Positions 33,365-47,500 of a DNA stretch of 64,000 bases are shown piece by piece. The position numbers were made by a program, and so were the translations under genes. The number at the start of each line of letters is the position of its first letter. The first letter of the stretch is position 1. The notes beneath the pieces were generated by a model. It was not told where the DNA came from, ran no database searches, and saw nothing but the letters and a program-made list of their open reading frames with translations. Source of the DNA: Lumbricus rubellus (taxonomy: Eukaryota > Annelida > Clitellata > Crassiclitellata > Lumbricidae); assembly GCA_945859605.1 (NCBI GenBank), contig OX243814.1, forward strand, positions 31,021,173-31,085,172, given 5' to 3'.

Positions 33365-36300
33365 AATCCAACGACTCGCCGTTTTCAGCAATGGACGAAA
33401 ATATTAAATCGCACTAGGTCGCGTAACTTCTAGTTTAACTGGATAAAATGCCAAGAAATTAAGCGAAGAGTTTACAAATAATTCAATGACATTACTAAAT
33501 AGCTCTGAAAGTTAGCGTCCTAACTTTTACTTTTACAATAGAGCTGTCCTTTAAAAATAAATGATTCTTCAAGCTTATCAGACCTATTGTGATTAATCTT
33601 TGTTGAGTCCCACAGAACGTTCTATCATATTCATCGCATCCATCAAGAGATAGGAAAATCTATTTGAAGCAGCTCAAGTTTTGATAATTATAGAACTCCG
33701 AATTACTTATGAAAAACAGTTTTGCAATAATTGCAGTCTGTAAACATTTTATTTACCGAAGAAGGTTTTTAGAGTTACTACAATAACAAGTTTGCTGGTG
33801 GGTGCTTACGATTACTGGAACAGCCAGTGCTCGCTCGACCACCCAAGTGTGGCATAGAAATCTTAGCATCTAAGTAAGTAAGTAAGAATATTCTTTAATA
33901 GACCACCAGCAAAAGCACAGTTAGTTTACAGAGGAAATAAGTTATAGAAAAACATTTATGCAAAGTTATACAGCATTCGCATAATAAAACTTCTTGTGGC
34001 ACAAAAATAAACTCTAGGAAGAGTTAGAATATGTGTCCTTGGTCGAGTATATTGTATGGAGTGATATAGCGCAAATTTGATGTGTGCAGTTTAGTTATTT
34101 TTTTCCATTATGTATTGAATCATATAGCGCCATTTTTGATGTTTGCAGTTTATGGTGGCACCGTGGCAGAGTACACTTTTAATTTATGGCTGTCATATAA
34201 GTAGTGTTTAGTGTGAATATTCTAAGAAATAAAAATTAATAAGAGGGGAATGAAAATGCTTAATGTTATAGCAAATTCGTTCATTCATTCGTTTCAAGGA
34301 TTTATTTAGTGTCCATCCTAGAAATCCACTCAGAGGCGTTGACAGGTAATACACAGAACTAAAATATGTGAATTATTCAGAATTCCGATTCGAACTTACA
34401 GCTGCTTTCATTGATTAAAGTTAAGTTGTCCATTTTGGGAGTGGTTTAAGATAATGGTAGCCTACATGCAACACTCTGGCACGGAGTGCACGCGCTACCC
34501 TCCCAAAAGGTCAGCTTAACCTTCCACTTCCATTCGACAGAGGGGCCGTCCATAAAGTACGTCAAGCTATTTTTGACCATTTTTGACCCCCTCCTCCCCT
34601 GTCACAAACTGTCACAAATCTCGGACCCCCCCTAAAGTATGTCACACTTTCGAATTAAAAAAATTAACACCGCAAGGCTATACATAGGGCCTAAAACAAG
34701 GCTTCGCAACAGCATTACTAGCGCTCCTAGCGAGAGGAATCGTGAACAACACATTCAATTATACGCATTTCACGCTACTTTGACAAAACTAATTCAAATG
34801 TTTCACAAGATTTTTGAAAATTAGTTTTAAAGCTATTAAATTCTACCAAAAAAATATAAAAAAGAATTAGAAATAATTTTTTTTAAATGTGTGACGTCAC
34901 ACATGGCCTGATCCCTCCCTCTGGTACAAAATGTCACACTTTCTTACACCCCCTCCCCTCTGGAGCGTGACATACTTGTTGGATAGCATAATTAGTAAAC
35001 AGCAGTAGGACGTGATGGGCGCCTTCAACCCGCCTTGCATGGCTGCTGACATTTAAATAATTAAATTCGACTTCTGCAGTAACTTATTATTCATTCATAC
35101 TATGATTGTAATCATACTGCCTGGGGTCAATTTGAAATTTAAAAAATTGTTCTTATTTGTGTTGACTACTGTGAAGTTATCTGATTCTTCATTTAGGCGG
35201 CCACAAATGTCTGCTATCTCTAGATGATATAGGTGATCAATAAAGCTTATGAATTGAAAATGAATTGATAAAAATGAATTAAACTATTCTGGAGTGAATT
35301 AATTGAACGAATTCTGGAAGGAATGAATGAATTATATTTTACAATATATAGGAGCAGTGCATAATTTTTCCACTCTGAAGGATAAAATATGATTAATAGT
35401 TAAAATTAAAGGATATTAAAAGAATTACAATGGCGAAAATGGTTTGTTGGTAGTGGCAGTGATGGTATGTTTATTTAACTAGTGTTTTTTAACTTCATTT
35501 TTCTATGAGAGCACGTGGCCATTATTTCTCACTTACTGCCTGATCTTACCAAAGTTTAACCATGTGCTTTATTCATTTACTCACTGTATTCATTTTATAG
35601 CTGAGTTACATGAAGCACAATTTATTTCTGCTTCAGTGGTGTCAAACCTAAAACCTGTGACCTTTAATTGCTATATAATAGCCCATCTTTCTATCCACCA
35701 GTCTATTATACATACTTGTAACATTAGTCTTAAGTGGTGCTCTGTCACAAATATACTGGATCATTATGGTATTCTCTCTGTGAGGCTTTCAATAAGTCAG
35801 CCATTTTGTTCTCAGTGATTGAGGTGACAGTGGGGTCGAGTGGGGTGGTGTAGGATAAGTGGTGCTGATGAGAGAATGGGGGGGGGGGTGGAGGGCTCGG
35901 ATGCTGATACAGGGCATTTGTTGCAAAGAGCAGCAGCTGCTAATTGCCTGGGAGTCTGTATATCCTTTACTGTTGATGACTGTTATTTTGCAGTGGCTCC
36001 CAGAGGCATCCAATCAGACGAGATGTCTATCTTCTGGGAACTGGACGGTATAGCACTTGTGGCCTGATAGATACCAGTTGGCAGTGAATGTCTTCTGCAG
36101 ATAGGCCACCGAATTCCGAGCCCATGGTTCTACCTCCTGATAGCCCTGCAGGATGTGTGGGTGCGTGTGTGTGTGTGTATGACTTAGTGATCCTGCCTTA
36201 CATGTGGGCTTTCATTTCTAGCCTTTTATTGGATAAACAAGTGGCGCTGTTATGCTAAGCATCTTGTTATAACATTAATATTGTTTTTTCATCCTCACTG

Positions 36301-37337
36301 GCACGTACACTGTATAGGCTTTACGTGTGGCAGGTTTCGCTTGGTCATTGTTTTCTCATCACTTTGCCATACGCAGAAGGATAATTTGCAGTGGAATATG
36401 TTGTTTTCGGAGCTGGTAAGTATTATTGTGGTAGCCTACTATCTGCGATTGTATTTAGTTAAAGTCCATGTTTCATAATTACAGCAAAAACCTAAGCAAT
36501 GTCGCAGATCTGCGGTGATGGGAAAAAGTTAAATAAAAAGTTGCAAACATTTAATTAAACTAATTTTGTTGTTAAGGCATTTATAAGTTTAACTGAAAAA
36601 AGTTAAGTTAAAGCAAAAGTTTAACTGATATGTTTTAGTTAATAACTAAACAGTTTAACTAATATTTTTTTTAGTTATTTGCTGAGTATGTAACAATACC
36701 AAAATCAGCAACTACACAATTAACTTCCACAATGAACAGTGAACATTGTCACAAACTCAACATGATGTTTGCTTATTTATTAACACTGAGTTGCCCCTGC
36801 ACAGAATTAAGGTGCAGTGATTGGAAATAAGAACCTTGCTTTTTATTAGTTTTGTTGGTCATAGACTTTAATTAATTTAATAGTTTTTTAGTCGCTACTT
36901 TCTTCACTGACGTCAGACTGAAACGCTAATGCCGAATGTCTGCAGGGATCACCTTGATCACCTTCTTCCTTGATAAGATATATCTTCATTAGTGAATTTT
37001 TAAGCATTCAGGTGATTAAATCAGGCTTTAAAATCTTAAGTTTGATCTTCATTAAAAGCCATGAACATTACATAAAATTCAGGCCTTAAATAAGACAGAT
37101 TTGAACTTTTGTTCTCAAATTGTGTAGTCTAAGTTTGGCAAAGCTTCATGTGCCAAAGGACTTCATTGGTACTCCAGAAATGGCCTCTCCTGAGCTGCCC
37201 GGCCATTTGACATCCCTGCACATGCTAAAGTCTCTTTTGGCATTTGACAGAATTTGTGATATAACTTCTGTAACCTAGAATCACAATATCTCAAGGCAAC
37301 TATAACTATGTTTTAAAATAATCTGCTAACTTGTCTC
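33365..37337. other. Intergenic region between divergent SUFU and receptor genes
   Basis: About 4 kb that should hold both promoters. Contents: an (AAGT)n tract near 33872, a transposon-like stretch at 34543-34985, (GT)n near 36163 and AT-rich filler. A possible small exon at about 35993-36050 (acceptor TTATTTTGCAG, then a Cys/Asn/Trp-containing reading) was seen but not supported further. Confidence 0.55.
34543..34985. mobile_element. DNA transposon remnant starting GGGGCCGTCCATAAAG
   Basis: The GGGGCCGTCCATAAAGTACG start and repeated GTCACACTTT / CCCCCTCCCC stretches resemble nonautonomous elements common in animal genomes; I recall this type of end from ISL2EU-like elements, which is memory, not a search. 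A second partial start is at about 57774. No transposase found. Confidence 0.4.
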
Positions 37338-37509
37338 ATGCGATTAATTGAACTGAGTCCTGATAACACTTGTGGGTTTTGGCTGCAGAGGAGGATTGGG
37401 TTTGACAGCATACGTTGCCGCAACACCATCATCATCATCCGCATCTTTGACGTCTTTGTCATCAACATGTTGTTCGTGTTGTGTGGTGCAGCCTTGCCGC
37501 CAGAACAAA
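37338..37509 (+). CDS. Possible signal-peptide exon of the receptor gene
   Basis: ATG at 37467 opens M-L-F-V-L-C-G-A-A-L-P-P-E-Q and ends at a good donor (AAA/GTAAGTG) in phase 1, which fits the phase of the next exon at 38597. The in-frame stretch upstream is also hydrophobic (IIIIRIFDVFVIN), so the real start could be earlier (37338). A signal peptide is required for this receptor, but this link is inferred only from phase and composition. Confidence 0.35.
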
Positions 37510-38596
37510 GTAAGTGTGGAAATTTCCATCCGCTCACAATGTGCCCCCATGTGCACATACATTTATGACATTCTCATTAATTCCAAATTAAGTGGTGCCT
37601 CCAGGCAACATTCGTGAGATTAATTTTCATGGAACAGAGTCATTCACACTGATGTTGGTTTTGACAATTTCACTGTGAATGTTCTATTGGAGAGCACAAG
37701 TGATGAAACTGGTGTTGATGTTTAGTTACAAATTTATGAATTGCATGTATTCAATTGTAGATTTAATAAAAAATTTGCTCAAACAGTTTGTTGTTCATTC
37801 TATATTGTGGAACATCTGACTATCACTGCATATATCTACTTTGCACCAATTTAAATTACACTTCAAGTGATATTTGCTTGATTTAGAATACACCTAACAC
37901 CGTTTCAGCACTTGTGCTAGTTTACTAAATTCTGTATAGATCTTATTTAATTAATTTGGTGTATCTTCTGACAATTGACATAATTGCATTGATGATACTG
38001 TATTACTTCATGCCTGTGACTAACTACATGGAGACGGGGCTCCATACGAGCGGAACATTATTGCTTCTTTTTGATTATTATGTGAACCAGTACATGAATC
38101 GTATTTTTAAAGACAATTACTGGTTAATTTGTTAATTGTTAAATGTTAATTATCTTTAATTGTTAATTTAATTGTTAATTATCTCATGTGTTAAAATTTT
38201 GTCTTTCATTAAATTACATCATATGTTAAACATGTAGGTCTAAAAGCTGAGGCGAATAACCGAATTATACCCAATAAAATGTGACATTTACAGGCGCTAT
38301 TTACTTGGGTAAATCAAATCAAATCAAATAATTTTATTGGTCCGTTTGTAACAGCAACAAGCACACCAAGTCAGAAACAAAAATTACACTGCTCACAGTT
38401 CTCTTTTGTCCTAGAACATTGTATAAACTATAAATGGATGTTTTGTGTACACATGACCCACAGAATGTAGTGGGAATGGAACATTGGCCACATTAATTTG
38501 AGCAGTTTAGTAAGACTTCTTTAAAACCAATAATGCATATGAATCATTAAAAATTATAATAGTAAGTACTCAAAACTGATGGTGTTTATTTGACAG

Positions 38597-41500
38597 GTAG
38601 TAAAAAGGTATACATGTACTTTGCAGATAGTTTCCCCATTCCGAGAAGACCAAGGGTTTTTGTGACTCACTACCGAGATGAAACGTTGACAGATTACTCG
38701 GTGGCAGTGCAGTTCCGCTGGTCAGCTCCAGTTTCTGTAGAGAACTTTCTGCTCAGTTCATACAATGTTTTGGTGTCCAACACAACAAACTTGTGGCTGT
38801 TTAAAGACGAAACTGTTCCAAGTAAACGTTCGGATTATGAATTGGAACCAGCACCAAAGAATACGATACTTTACTTCAAGGTCTGATCTTGCTTTTTACT
38901 TCTCTTATTTTCTGCATTCTTGTCTTTAACTTTGGGGAGGGGCTGACACATTGTTTTCTTTTTTGGGTAGAAGTTGACAATTGTATTGTTTTCTTTTTGG
39001 CGGAAGTTGACACATTGTTTTCTTTTTGGCGGAAGTTGGCACATTTTTTTTCTTTGATCTGCTTTGCCTTTATGAAAAAGCAATTCTGGAACAAAGTTTG
39101 CTGGCTCGACATGTTTCCTGCTACCCACTTCATTTTGTTGCCTCTGACTGTGTGCAGTGGAGTTAATAACTAAAGTGCTAGTTTTATGTTAACTATCCGC
39201 AAGTTTTAATTCTTTTAGGCATATAATTATGTTTAATGTTATCGTGAAGTGGGCTCATATTATGCACTATATTTATAATATTCTATTTGAACGTGAACCA
39301 TGCAAGATAATTGGCCTAAGTAAAAATTGGTTTTAGAGTGTGTCAGAGTCTTGAATCGTGTTTTAAATTGCCAAATTGTTGCCAGACTTTTATTAGGTGA
39401 CGACTTAAAATGCACTTTCTGAGTGTCCATTTACATATTCCTGCATACATAAATGCATTGCGTCATATTTGCGGCTCTCGACTTGTTTAAAAAAATACAA
39501 TTTATTGGCGAAAAAAGTTGTGCAGATGTATTCAAGGTCTGTCCTGTGTGTAGTAGTATTTTCTTAAGATGTTTGTTTCATAAGAATTTCGGTACCTTTT
39601 GTTTATCTTGCATTTTGTGTGTGGTCTTGTCAAAAGGTACGAGCATGTTCGAGTTTCATTTGTGGACAATTCACTGACCTTGTGATCGCCAATACGTCAG
39701 GTGAGTGGGTCTACACTTCACACATGCTATTTTAACCAGATACGATGCAATACAACTTCCCTCCTTAGTCCTTACACAGTTCAGAAACCAGAACAGAAAT
39801 GCACACGAAGAATCATAGATAGACTGGAGGAATTAAATTTTCATGGCTTGTGTATGTATGTGCACTTGTTATATGAGAGTCACACACATGAGAGGCATTG
39901 TCACCCACAGATAGTTTTGCAGGGTGGGGGGGGGGGCAAAACACAATGGTCACGGTTAATTTTGTTGGCAAGAACTTGAAAAATGCACAACATGAAATTA
40001 AGAGAACGGGTGTTTTCCCTGGAGGTTTTATATGTAAATTTCTCAGTTTCACTTTGTTTATAATTAGTGGCTTTAGTGTGAAGGACTCTGTTAAAATCCA
40101 GAAAGTAGTAGTTAGAAACATATGTATCAATTTTCTAAAAAGGGGGCAAGTTCCACCTTTAGCTTCTTATGTTTGTGCGCCCATGTGGGAAGGTATTTTA
40201 AGTATTCTAGAAAGAGGACCCTGTAACTGTGACTGAAAGACAGGAACTGTACCAGGAACAACGTGGTTTCGAGCAGATGCTGAGCTGGAAGACAGAATCA
40301 GCCTGTAGGTGTGACCATAGACGATAAGTAGAATGGCAAATAGTTGTCATTGGTGTGGATCGTTGATTAAGAGGGTTAAAAGATGAAAGCACGAATGGGC
40401 TTATGATTAATATAATGTGACACACTTGACGTGTGCAAGGGTCCCTGAGTTGTGTCAGACGATAATGTGTCAGGCTAATATTCCTGTGATAATCAGTGTG
40501 CAAACATGATGCAAATATAAATGCAGGAAGTACATGTAGTTGCCTATCCTTCAGATGTATGATAATTGGGCTTTATTTAATTTATATGCATTAGCAAATG
40601 CATCCAGTCATGAAACCAACATGCAATTAATTAGAGCGGTCAATAAAAAAGTACTTGAATTTTCACATTGGGTTGTGTCAGACTGTCAGTGGTTAAAGTG
40701 TTCAGATGAGCAGTGGGACCAACTACTCAGAAGCGCTCCCGACCCAACCCCGGCTAAAGAGAACAGCCTTAAGAGTAGAGTAGAACGTGGTCTTGACAGA
40801 TCTAGGCATTAGACATAGTTCCGCAGGGACCATTCCATTTGTCACTGTTTAGATTCATTTGAATTTTGTTTTGTTTTTTCAGTAGAGCATCCTCCACCAA
40901 AAGTTATAATTATTGAGCGCGATTGGGCGAAGGTGTATCTTCCGGACTCTGAGAGTCATCCTGTTCCAATCGTGAATGGGTCGATCGATGCTCTGACGTT
41001 GATCACTTCTGACGACACGTTCTACTGGATTAGCGCAGTCACTGGACAACTCCACGAGGATACGGGGATGTCATCGGTCAGGGGAAATTGAAATATTTGC
41101 AAGCCTTATTAATATTTCATGTTCCATAATTTATTTATTATTTATTTATTTATTTCACCAGAAGGAAAATGAAACATACCATTTCGTAAATGCCTGAAGG
41201 CCCTGAAGACTATACTATTTGTTAGCGGGAGCACTAACTTGGGTCGGGAGTGCTACTGAATCTGTGAGCAGCGCTTTATAAATGTTCAATTACGATTACA
41301 GTTACAAATTACAACAATTACGGCAGAAACAGACAATCACTATAGCATTGAAGATCAGTCAGTGGCATTGCTACATAGATAATGTGTTTGTAGAGACATT
41401 TAGGTTAGTGATGGGTGGCATGTGTTTCTTAAATCTGCACATAAGCCCGTGGATGATAGACGTACCGGGTTTTTCAGCCATCATCATGTCGGTTTATCAC

Positions 41501-44500
41501 GTTAGTCAATTCATAAACCGGTTCTGGGAACTTTGTATAACATTATGGGTCCCAGCCCAGCCATGGCAATATAAATTAGATTTCAGCAATTTGTCGAATA
41601 TATGCATACTTGCATGCTTACACTTACATGCACACATGAAAATGTATACACACATGCATACATACCTACATCGATACACACGTTTGCTTTGTGATGCTTG
41701 AAGTGAGCAGGTGTGAGTGTGCCTGAGTTTGACTCATTGTGTAGGGTTCAGTTGCTTGGCATCAGTACATGATCTCTGATTTATGACATAAACAACAAAT
41801 ATCACGATGCTAAATGATTTTCATCGATTGTTTTGTTCAGGAAAGTTTGACGATCGTGCGAAACAAAGCGTTGAACATGGTTGTCGATTGGATTGGCCGA
41901 TACCTTTTCTGGCTCGAAAGATCCAACGAATGCAGCTACATACAAAGATACGACCTGAGTCAAATGATTGATCCTGTCACAGTGACATACGCATGCGATA
42001 ACGTTAACGGAACCATTCACTTCATTCAAGTGGACCCATTCCACAGGTTTGCAGCATTTTTATTGCTATTATTATAAATTATTATTATTTATTTCTTTTC
42101 TATGCTTGTCTTGTATGTGTGTATGATTTTATGTATGTATCTCCTTCAAGAATACTACTCAGAGGCGCTCCTGACTACAGCGCAAACACTGAATCAGAGT
42201 TTCATGCTGAAGCACATGAGCAATTGTGAGTAAAGGACTTGCTCAGGGTTTCTATGTGGCGGCTTGAGGTATATTCGAACCTGCAGCCTTCCACCTCCAA
42301 GGCACCGAACATACCCCTACACCACTGCGCCCCACATGTCTTGTTTATCATACCCTGCCCAGTGTCCAATTCCCTTGCAGTTGATATAATTTGGAAATCA
42401 GCCTACGATATGTGGCTCCTTCTAAATGCTGAAAATTCTTGTTTATATGAATAACATGTGTGCTATCGGAATGCTGTAATAGTTTAATTTTGCTTTTGCT
42501 GCATGTTTATTTATTAATTTAATTTGTTTAATCATTTTACTTGTTCTAATTTCTTGCAGTGCAATATACTACACTTGGAGTCGGTCAAACAAGTCAGCTG
42601 TCAGCCTTGTCAAATACCGCTACAATGTACATGAAGTGGAAGTCATTATGGGATTGGGGAATTCCTCATCAAGAGATTGTAACTGCTCACAACAGATGAC
42701 TCTTCTTCCCATTTTTACTGCTGACCCCAGACCCAACGAAGTCAACAACGTCAGTATCTATGTGGTTGACGCAGCGAAATGGGATGTTTGGGGCTTGGAT
42801 AAGGATGGCTGCAGCTGCTATCTCATTCGTGATTCATCTTTTGCGGCTGAATCCAGCTTAGGTAATGGTCATATTTAAGTAATATTCATTCAAAAATTTC
42901 TGTGGCACCTCTTCACTTGAGGGGACTTCTAAGAAGTGTTCCCAACTCTAGCATGGCAAAAACGTATAGTTTTGATTTGAATTAAAAATGCTTCAGTAAA
43001 AGCCCCAGGAAGCAGGTGTAGCTGTATTGTAACATACCTAATATGAAAAAGGATTTTTGTTTAAGTTGCTATCTTTTCTATAACAACAGATTTATTATTA
43101 ATATTCCTTTTGTCAATAAAGTCTTCTTTTCCCTTTGGCTTGAGCATTTTAAATGCTGTCTATGATGTCTACTAGCTACCGTAATTGGGGTCAACAAGGG
43201 AATAGGGGTACAAAGCCTGCTTCTCAACTGAAGGAAAGATGTGGCTGGTCTGTTAACCCTGTTTATATCCAGAAATCTAATGACACTGGCCTATACCTTC
43301 CTTGAACTTCTCAACCTCTTATACTCTGTAACTTGATATGTTATGTCACCAAGATTGACAAATAAATGCATATACACTACAATTTGCATCTTAATCATCC
43401 TTGCTTGACGTACAATTGACCGAGTTAAATGTTTTGAATAAGTGCAATTAAAATTCTGGCTAAGCTATAATTACAAAATCTAATTTATTGTAACCTTCAA
43501 CTTTTATTTTAATTAATATTAAATATGGTATCAAATAAAATATAGAATGAAAATGGAAAGTTGCAGCCAAGTGATTTTCAAGTGTAAGATTGTACCGATA
43601 TGATTATATAATGAAAAAATGATCTTATCAAGGCAATCTCAGCACAGCTTTTGAGTCCGGCTAAACCTAGTAACTAACTATCTTTATAGCTTTATGCGAA
43701 TAAATGTTATATAATTATACAGGGTCAATTTTTGTTTGTAGGATTTCCTCCAGTTTCACTAACGGTCGATCACCATCGACTATACTGGATCGGCAATCGT
43801 TCGCAAAGTATTCTGTACAGTATCGATAAGTACACTGGCATGGACCAAGCAGAATCAAGAATTTCCGATTCAATGTCTTTCATTCTGGGATATAATACTT
43901 TACCACTACCTGGTAAGCATCACTTGAGCTTGTACTCTGACTTTGTCTTGTCAAAACTAGTTCTGACAGACAATAATTGAGTACCTGCTTTAGATAAACT
44001 TGTAGTTAGGATACATGTGTCTATTGCCTGTGCATAATGTGGTCATGTGTGGACTCAAGTTCCTAAAGATTTTGATTTTTATGTTAATTTTCCAGCAGAA
44101 CCCCTTCAAAGTTTTATTAGCAGTTCTTAGTTTTTTAATAATTTTGTGTGATTTATGAAAATTTCCATTGTAGGAAGAAATTGCCTAATTTTGCAGAGTT
44201 CCAACCATTCAATAACGCTGTTGAATGCTACTTCCAACAGTTTTGCACTTCGATTTCACATGTCAACATCTCTTCTGCAGAACTGCGGTGACCTGTCATT
44301 GCCGTCTGTTTATTACGTTCTGGAATATTCTGAAATGGATTCCAATGAATCCAAATTTATCGAAGTAAGTTCTGTCGTGAGTCATTCATTCATTCATTCA
44401 TTCATTCATTCATCGACTCATACACTCAGTCAGTCGAAAATTTATATTTTGCCTCTTCAAGGAAACTACTCGGAGACGCTCCTGACTCCACTGCACCCAA

Positions 44501-47500
44501 AGAGAACAGGTTTAAGTTTAGTCACCTAAGAATTCTGATACGTTCCAGGGTGTAGATGTAGTTCTAAAGGAACGAAATTCCAGACCACAGGGCCAACCAC
44601 AGAGAAGACTCGATTCTTCATGGTTACCGTACAGGCAAAAGGAACTAAGAGTACTCCATTTTCGGCAAAGCGTAGGGGACGATATATTTGCAATATGTAG
44701 TCGTGATATAATTTGCAATTATTTCTTTCTTGCATTGTTCATCAGTCATGTACTTGATCACAGTCGATCACTCTTGCTCATTTGCTCACTTTTAGTTGCT
44801 TGTTGCATGCTCTGTTGCTCGGTCATTCACTCGGTGACTCCGCAATTCGCTCGCTCATTCATTCACTCGCTCGGTCATATTAACTCATTCCTTTGACTTG
44901 TCTATAGATATGCTAACACGAATATCTATTCTGTCTGTTTTTCCATGGTCCTATTGATTTGTTTCTGTTCTATGTTTTAGCAACTCATGGTGTAATCTCC
45001 AGTTTGAGAATTGCCGTGGGGGTTGTTGGGGGTTCAACCCCCCATCAATCTTTCTCAGGACCAGTTGGTAAAGTCCTCATTGTGCACCCCAAAGTCTACA
45101 TTAATCAACATCTCACCTGCCCGGTTATTTTTCCACAATTCTCATACTGGTGACCTCCAAAGTAGGCCTATGCAGTTTTCCTTGATGGTGCTAAGCCAAA
45201 TTCTGCTGCATAAACCACAAATACTTCTGTATTTCTAGTTCGTTTCTAACTTGCGGGGTGTAAGTAACCACGTAAGTAATTTGCCTTCTAATATCGTTGC
45301 TTTGCATTGTTTTCAGCATATCTATGAAGCAGAAGTCGTCTTCGTGACTCAGCTAAAGCCCTTCACGTTCTACAACATAAGCGTTGGTGCAGGCAACTTC
45401 TTTGTCAGTCTTTGGAAGAACTTTTCAATGAGTCCGTCTGTTCTGCTCCAGACGAAATCAGGCAGTATGTTTACAGACATTGAACTGCTCTATTTGACAG
45501 AATCCAGTAATTAATTTACAGCTTGCCCAAGACCACAAGCATGCAGTGCTTGTGTTTCATTTAGGCTGTTGTTTCATTTTAGCAAACAGTGCTAGTATTT
45601 TGTGAAGGGTGTGTGCGTCTTTGCAATAGTTTCCGATATATTCTGTATAACACTAGCTTATATTATAGGCTCGTGATTAAATTAATTATCAGCTCTTCAG
45701 TTCATCGTTTCATATCACATACTGCGTGACATGTTGGCATGTTTTTCCTCTCAATTATTGTTCAGAGGCATCATGTGTAACACTAGCTTATATTATCTAT
45801 AGGCTCATGTTTAAATTAATTATCAGCTCTTCAGTTAGTCGTTTCATATCATATACTGCGTGACATGTTGGCATGTTTTTCCTCTCAATTATTGTTCAGA
45901 GGCATCATGTATAACACTAGCTTATATTATCTATAGGCTCATGTTTAAATTAATTATCAGCTCTTCAGTTCGTCGTTTCATATCATATACTGAGTGACCT
46001 GTTGGTATGTTTTTCCTCTCAATTATTGTTCAGAGGCATCATGTATAACACTAGCTTATAAATATTATTATAGGCTCGTGTTTAAATTAATTATCAGCTC
46101 TTCAGTTCGTCGTTTCATATCATATACTGCGTGACATGTTGGCATGTTTTTCCTCTCAATTATTGTTCACAGGCATCATGTATAACACTAGCTTATAAAT
46201 ATTATTATAGGCTCGTGTTTAAATTAATTATCAGTTCTTCATTTCGTCGTTTCATATCATATACTGAGTGACCTGTTGGTATGTTTTTCCTCTCAATTAT
46301 TGTTCAGAGGCATCATGTATAACACTAGCTTATAAATATTATTATAGGCTCGTGTTTAAATTAATTATCAGCTCTTCATTTCGTCGTTTCATATCATATA
46401 CTGAGTGACCTGTTGGTATGTTTTCCTCTCAATTATTGTTCAGAGGCATCATGTATAACACTAGCTTATATTATCTATAGGCTCATGTTTAAATTAATTA
46501 TCAGCTCTTCAGTTCGTCGTTTCATATCATATACTGCGTGACATGTTGGCATGTTTTTCCTCTCAATTATTGTTCAGAGGCATCATGTATAACACTAGCT
46601 TATAAATATTATTATAGGCTCGTGTTTAAATTAATTATCAGCTCTTCATTTCGTCGTTTCATATCATATACTGAGTGACCTGTTGGTATGTTTTCCTCTC
46701 AATTATTGTTCAGAGGCATCATGTATAACACTAGCTTATAAATATTATTATAGGCTCATGTTTAAATTAATTATCAGCTCTTCAGTTAGTCGTTTCATAT
46801 CATATACTGCGTGACATGTTGGCATGTTTTTCCTCTCAATTATTGTTCAGAGGCATCATGTATAACACTAGCTTATATTATCTATAGGCTCATGTTTAAA
46901 TTAATTATCAGCTCTTCAGTTCGTCGTTTCATATCATATACTGCGTGACATGTTGGCATGTTTTTCCTCTCCATTATTGTTCAGAGGCATCATGTATAAC
47001 ACTAGCTTATATTATCTATAGGCTCATGTTTAAATTAATTATCAGCTCTTCAGTTCGTCGTTTCATATCATATACTGAGTGACATGTTGGCATGTTTTTC
47101 CTCTCAATTATTGTTCAGAGGCATCATGTATAACACTAGCTTATATTATCTATAGGCTCATGTTTAAATTAATTATCAGCTCTTCAGTTCGTCGTTTCAT
47201 ATCATATACTGCGTGACATGTTGGCATGTTTTTCCTCTCCATTATTGTTCAGAGGCATCATGTATAACACTAGCTTATATTATCTATAGGCTCATGTTTA
47301 AATTAATTATCAGCTCTTCAGTTCGTCGTTTCATATCATATACTGAGTGACATGTTGGCATGTTTTCCTCTCCAATTCTTTCTTTTGTTTCAGTTCCTTC
47401 TTCGCCTCGAGACGTAACGGTTTCTGTTCTCACAGCGAGTGCAGTTTCAGTCGAGTGGCATGTGCCAAACGAGCCTCACGGGAATCTGAGTGAAATCGTT

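Noticed and set aside
35993..36050. Extra 5' receptor exon with WLPEASNQTRC-like reading
   Set aside because: Plausible acceptor and donor-like GT, but no homology signal and no phase partner; left out of the gene model.
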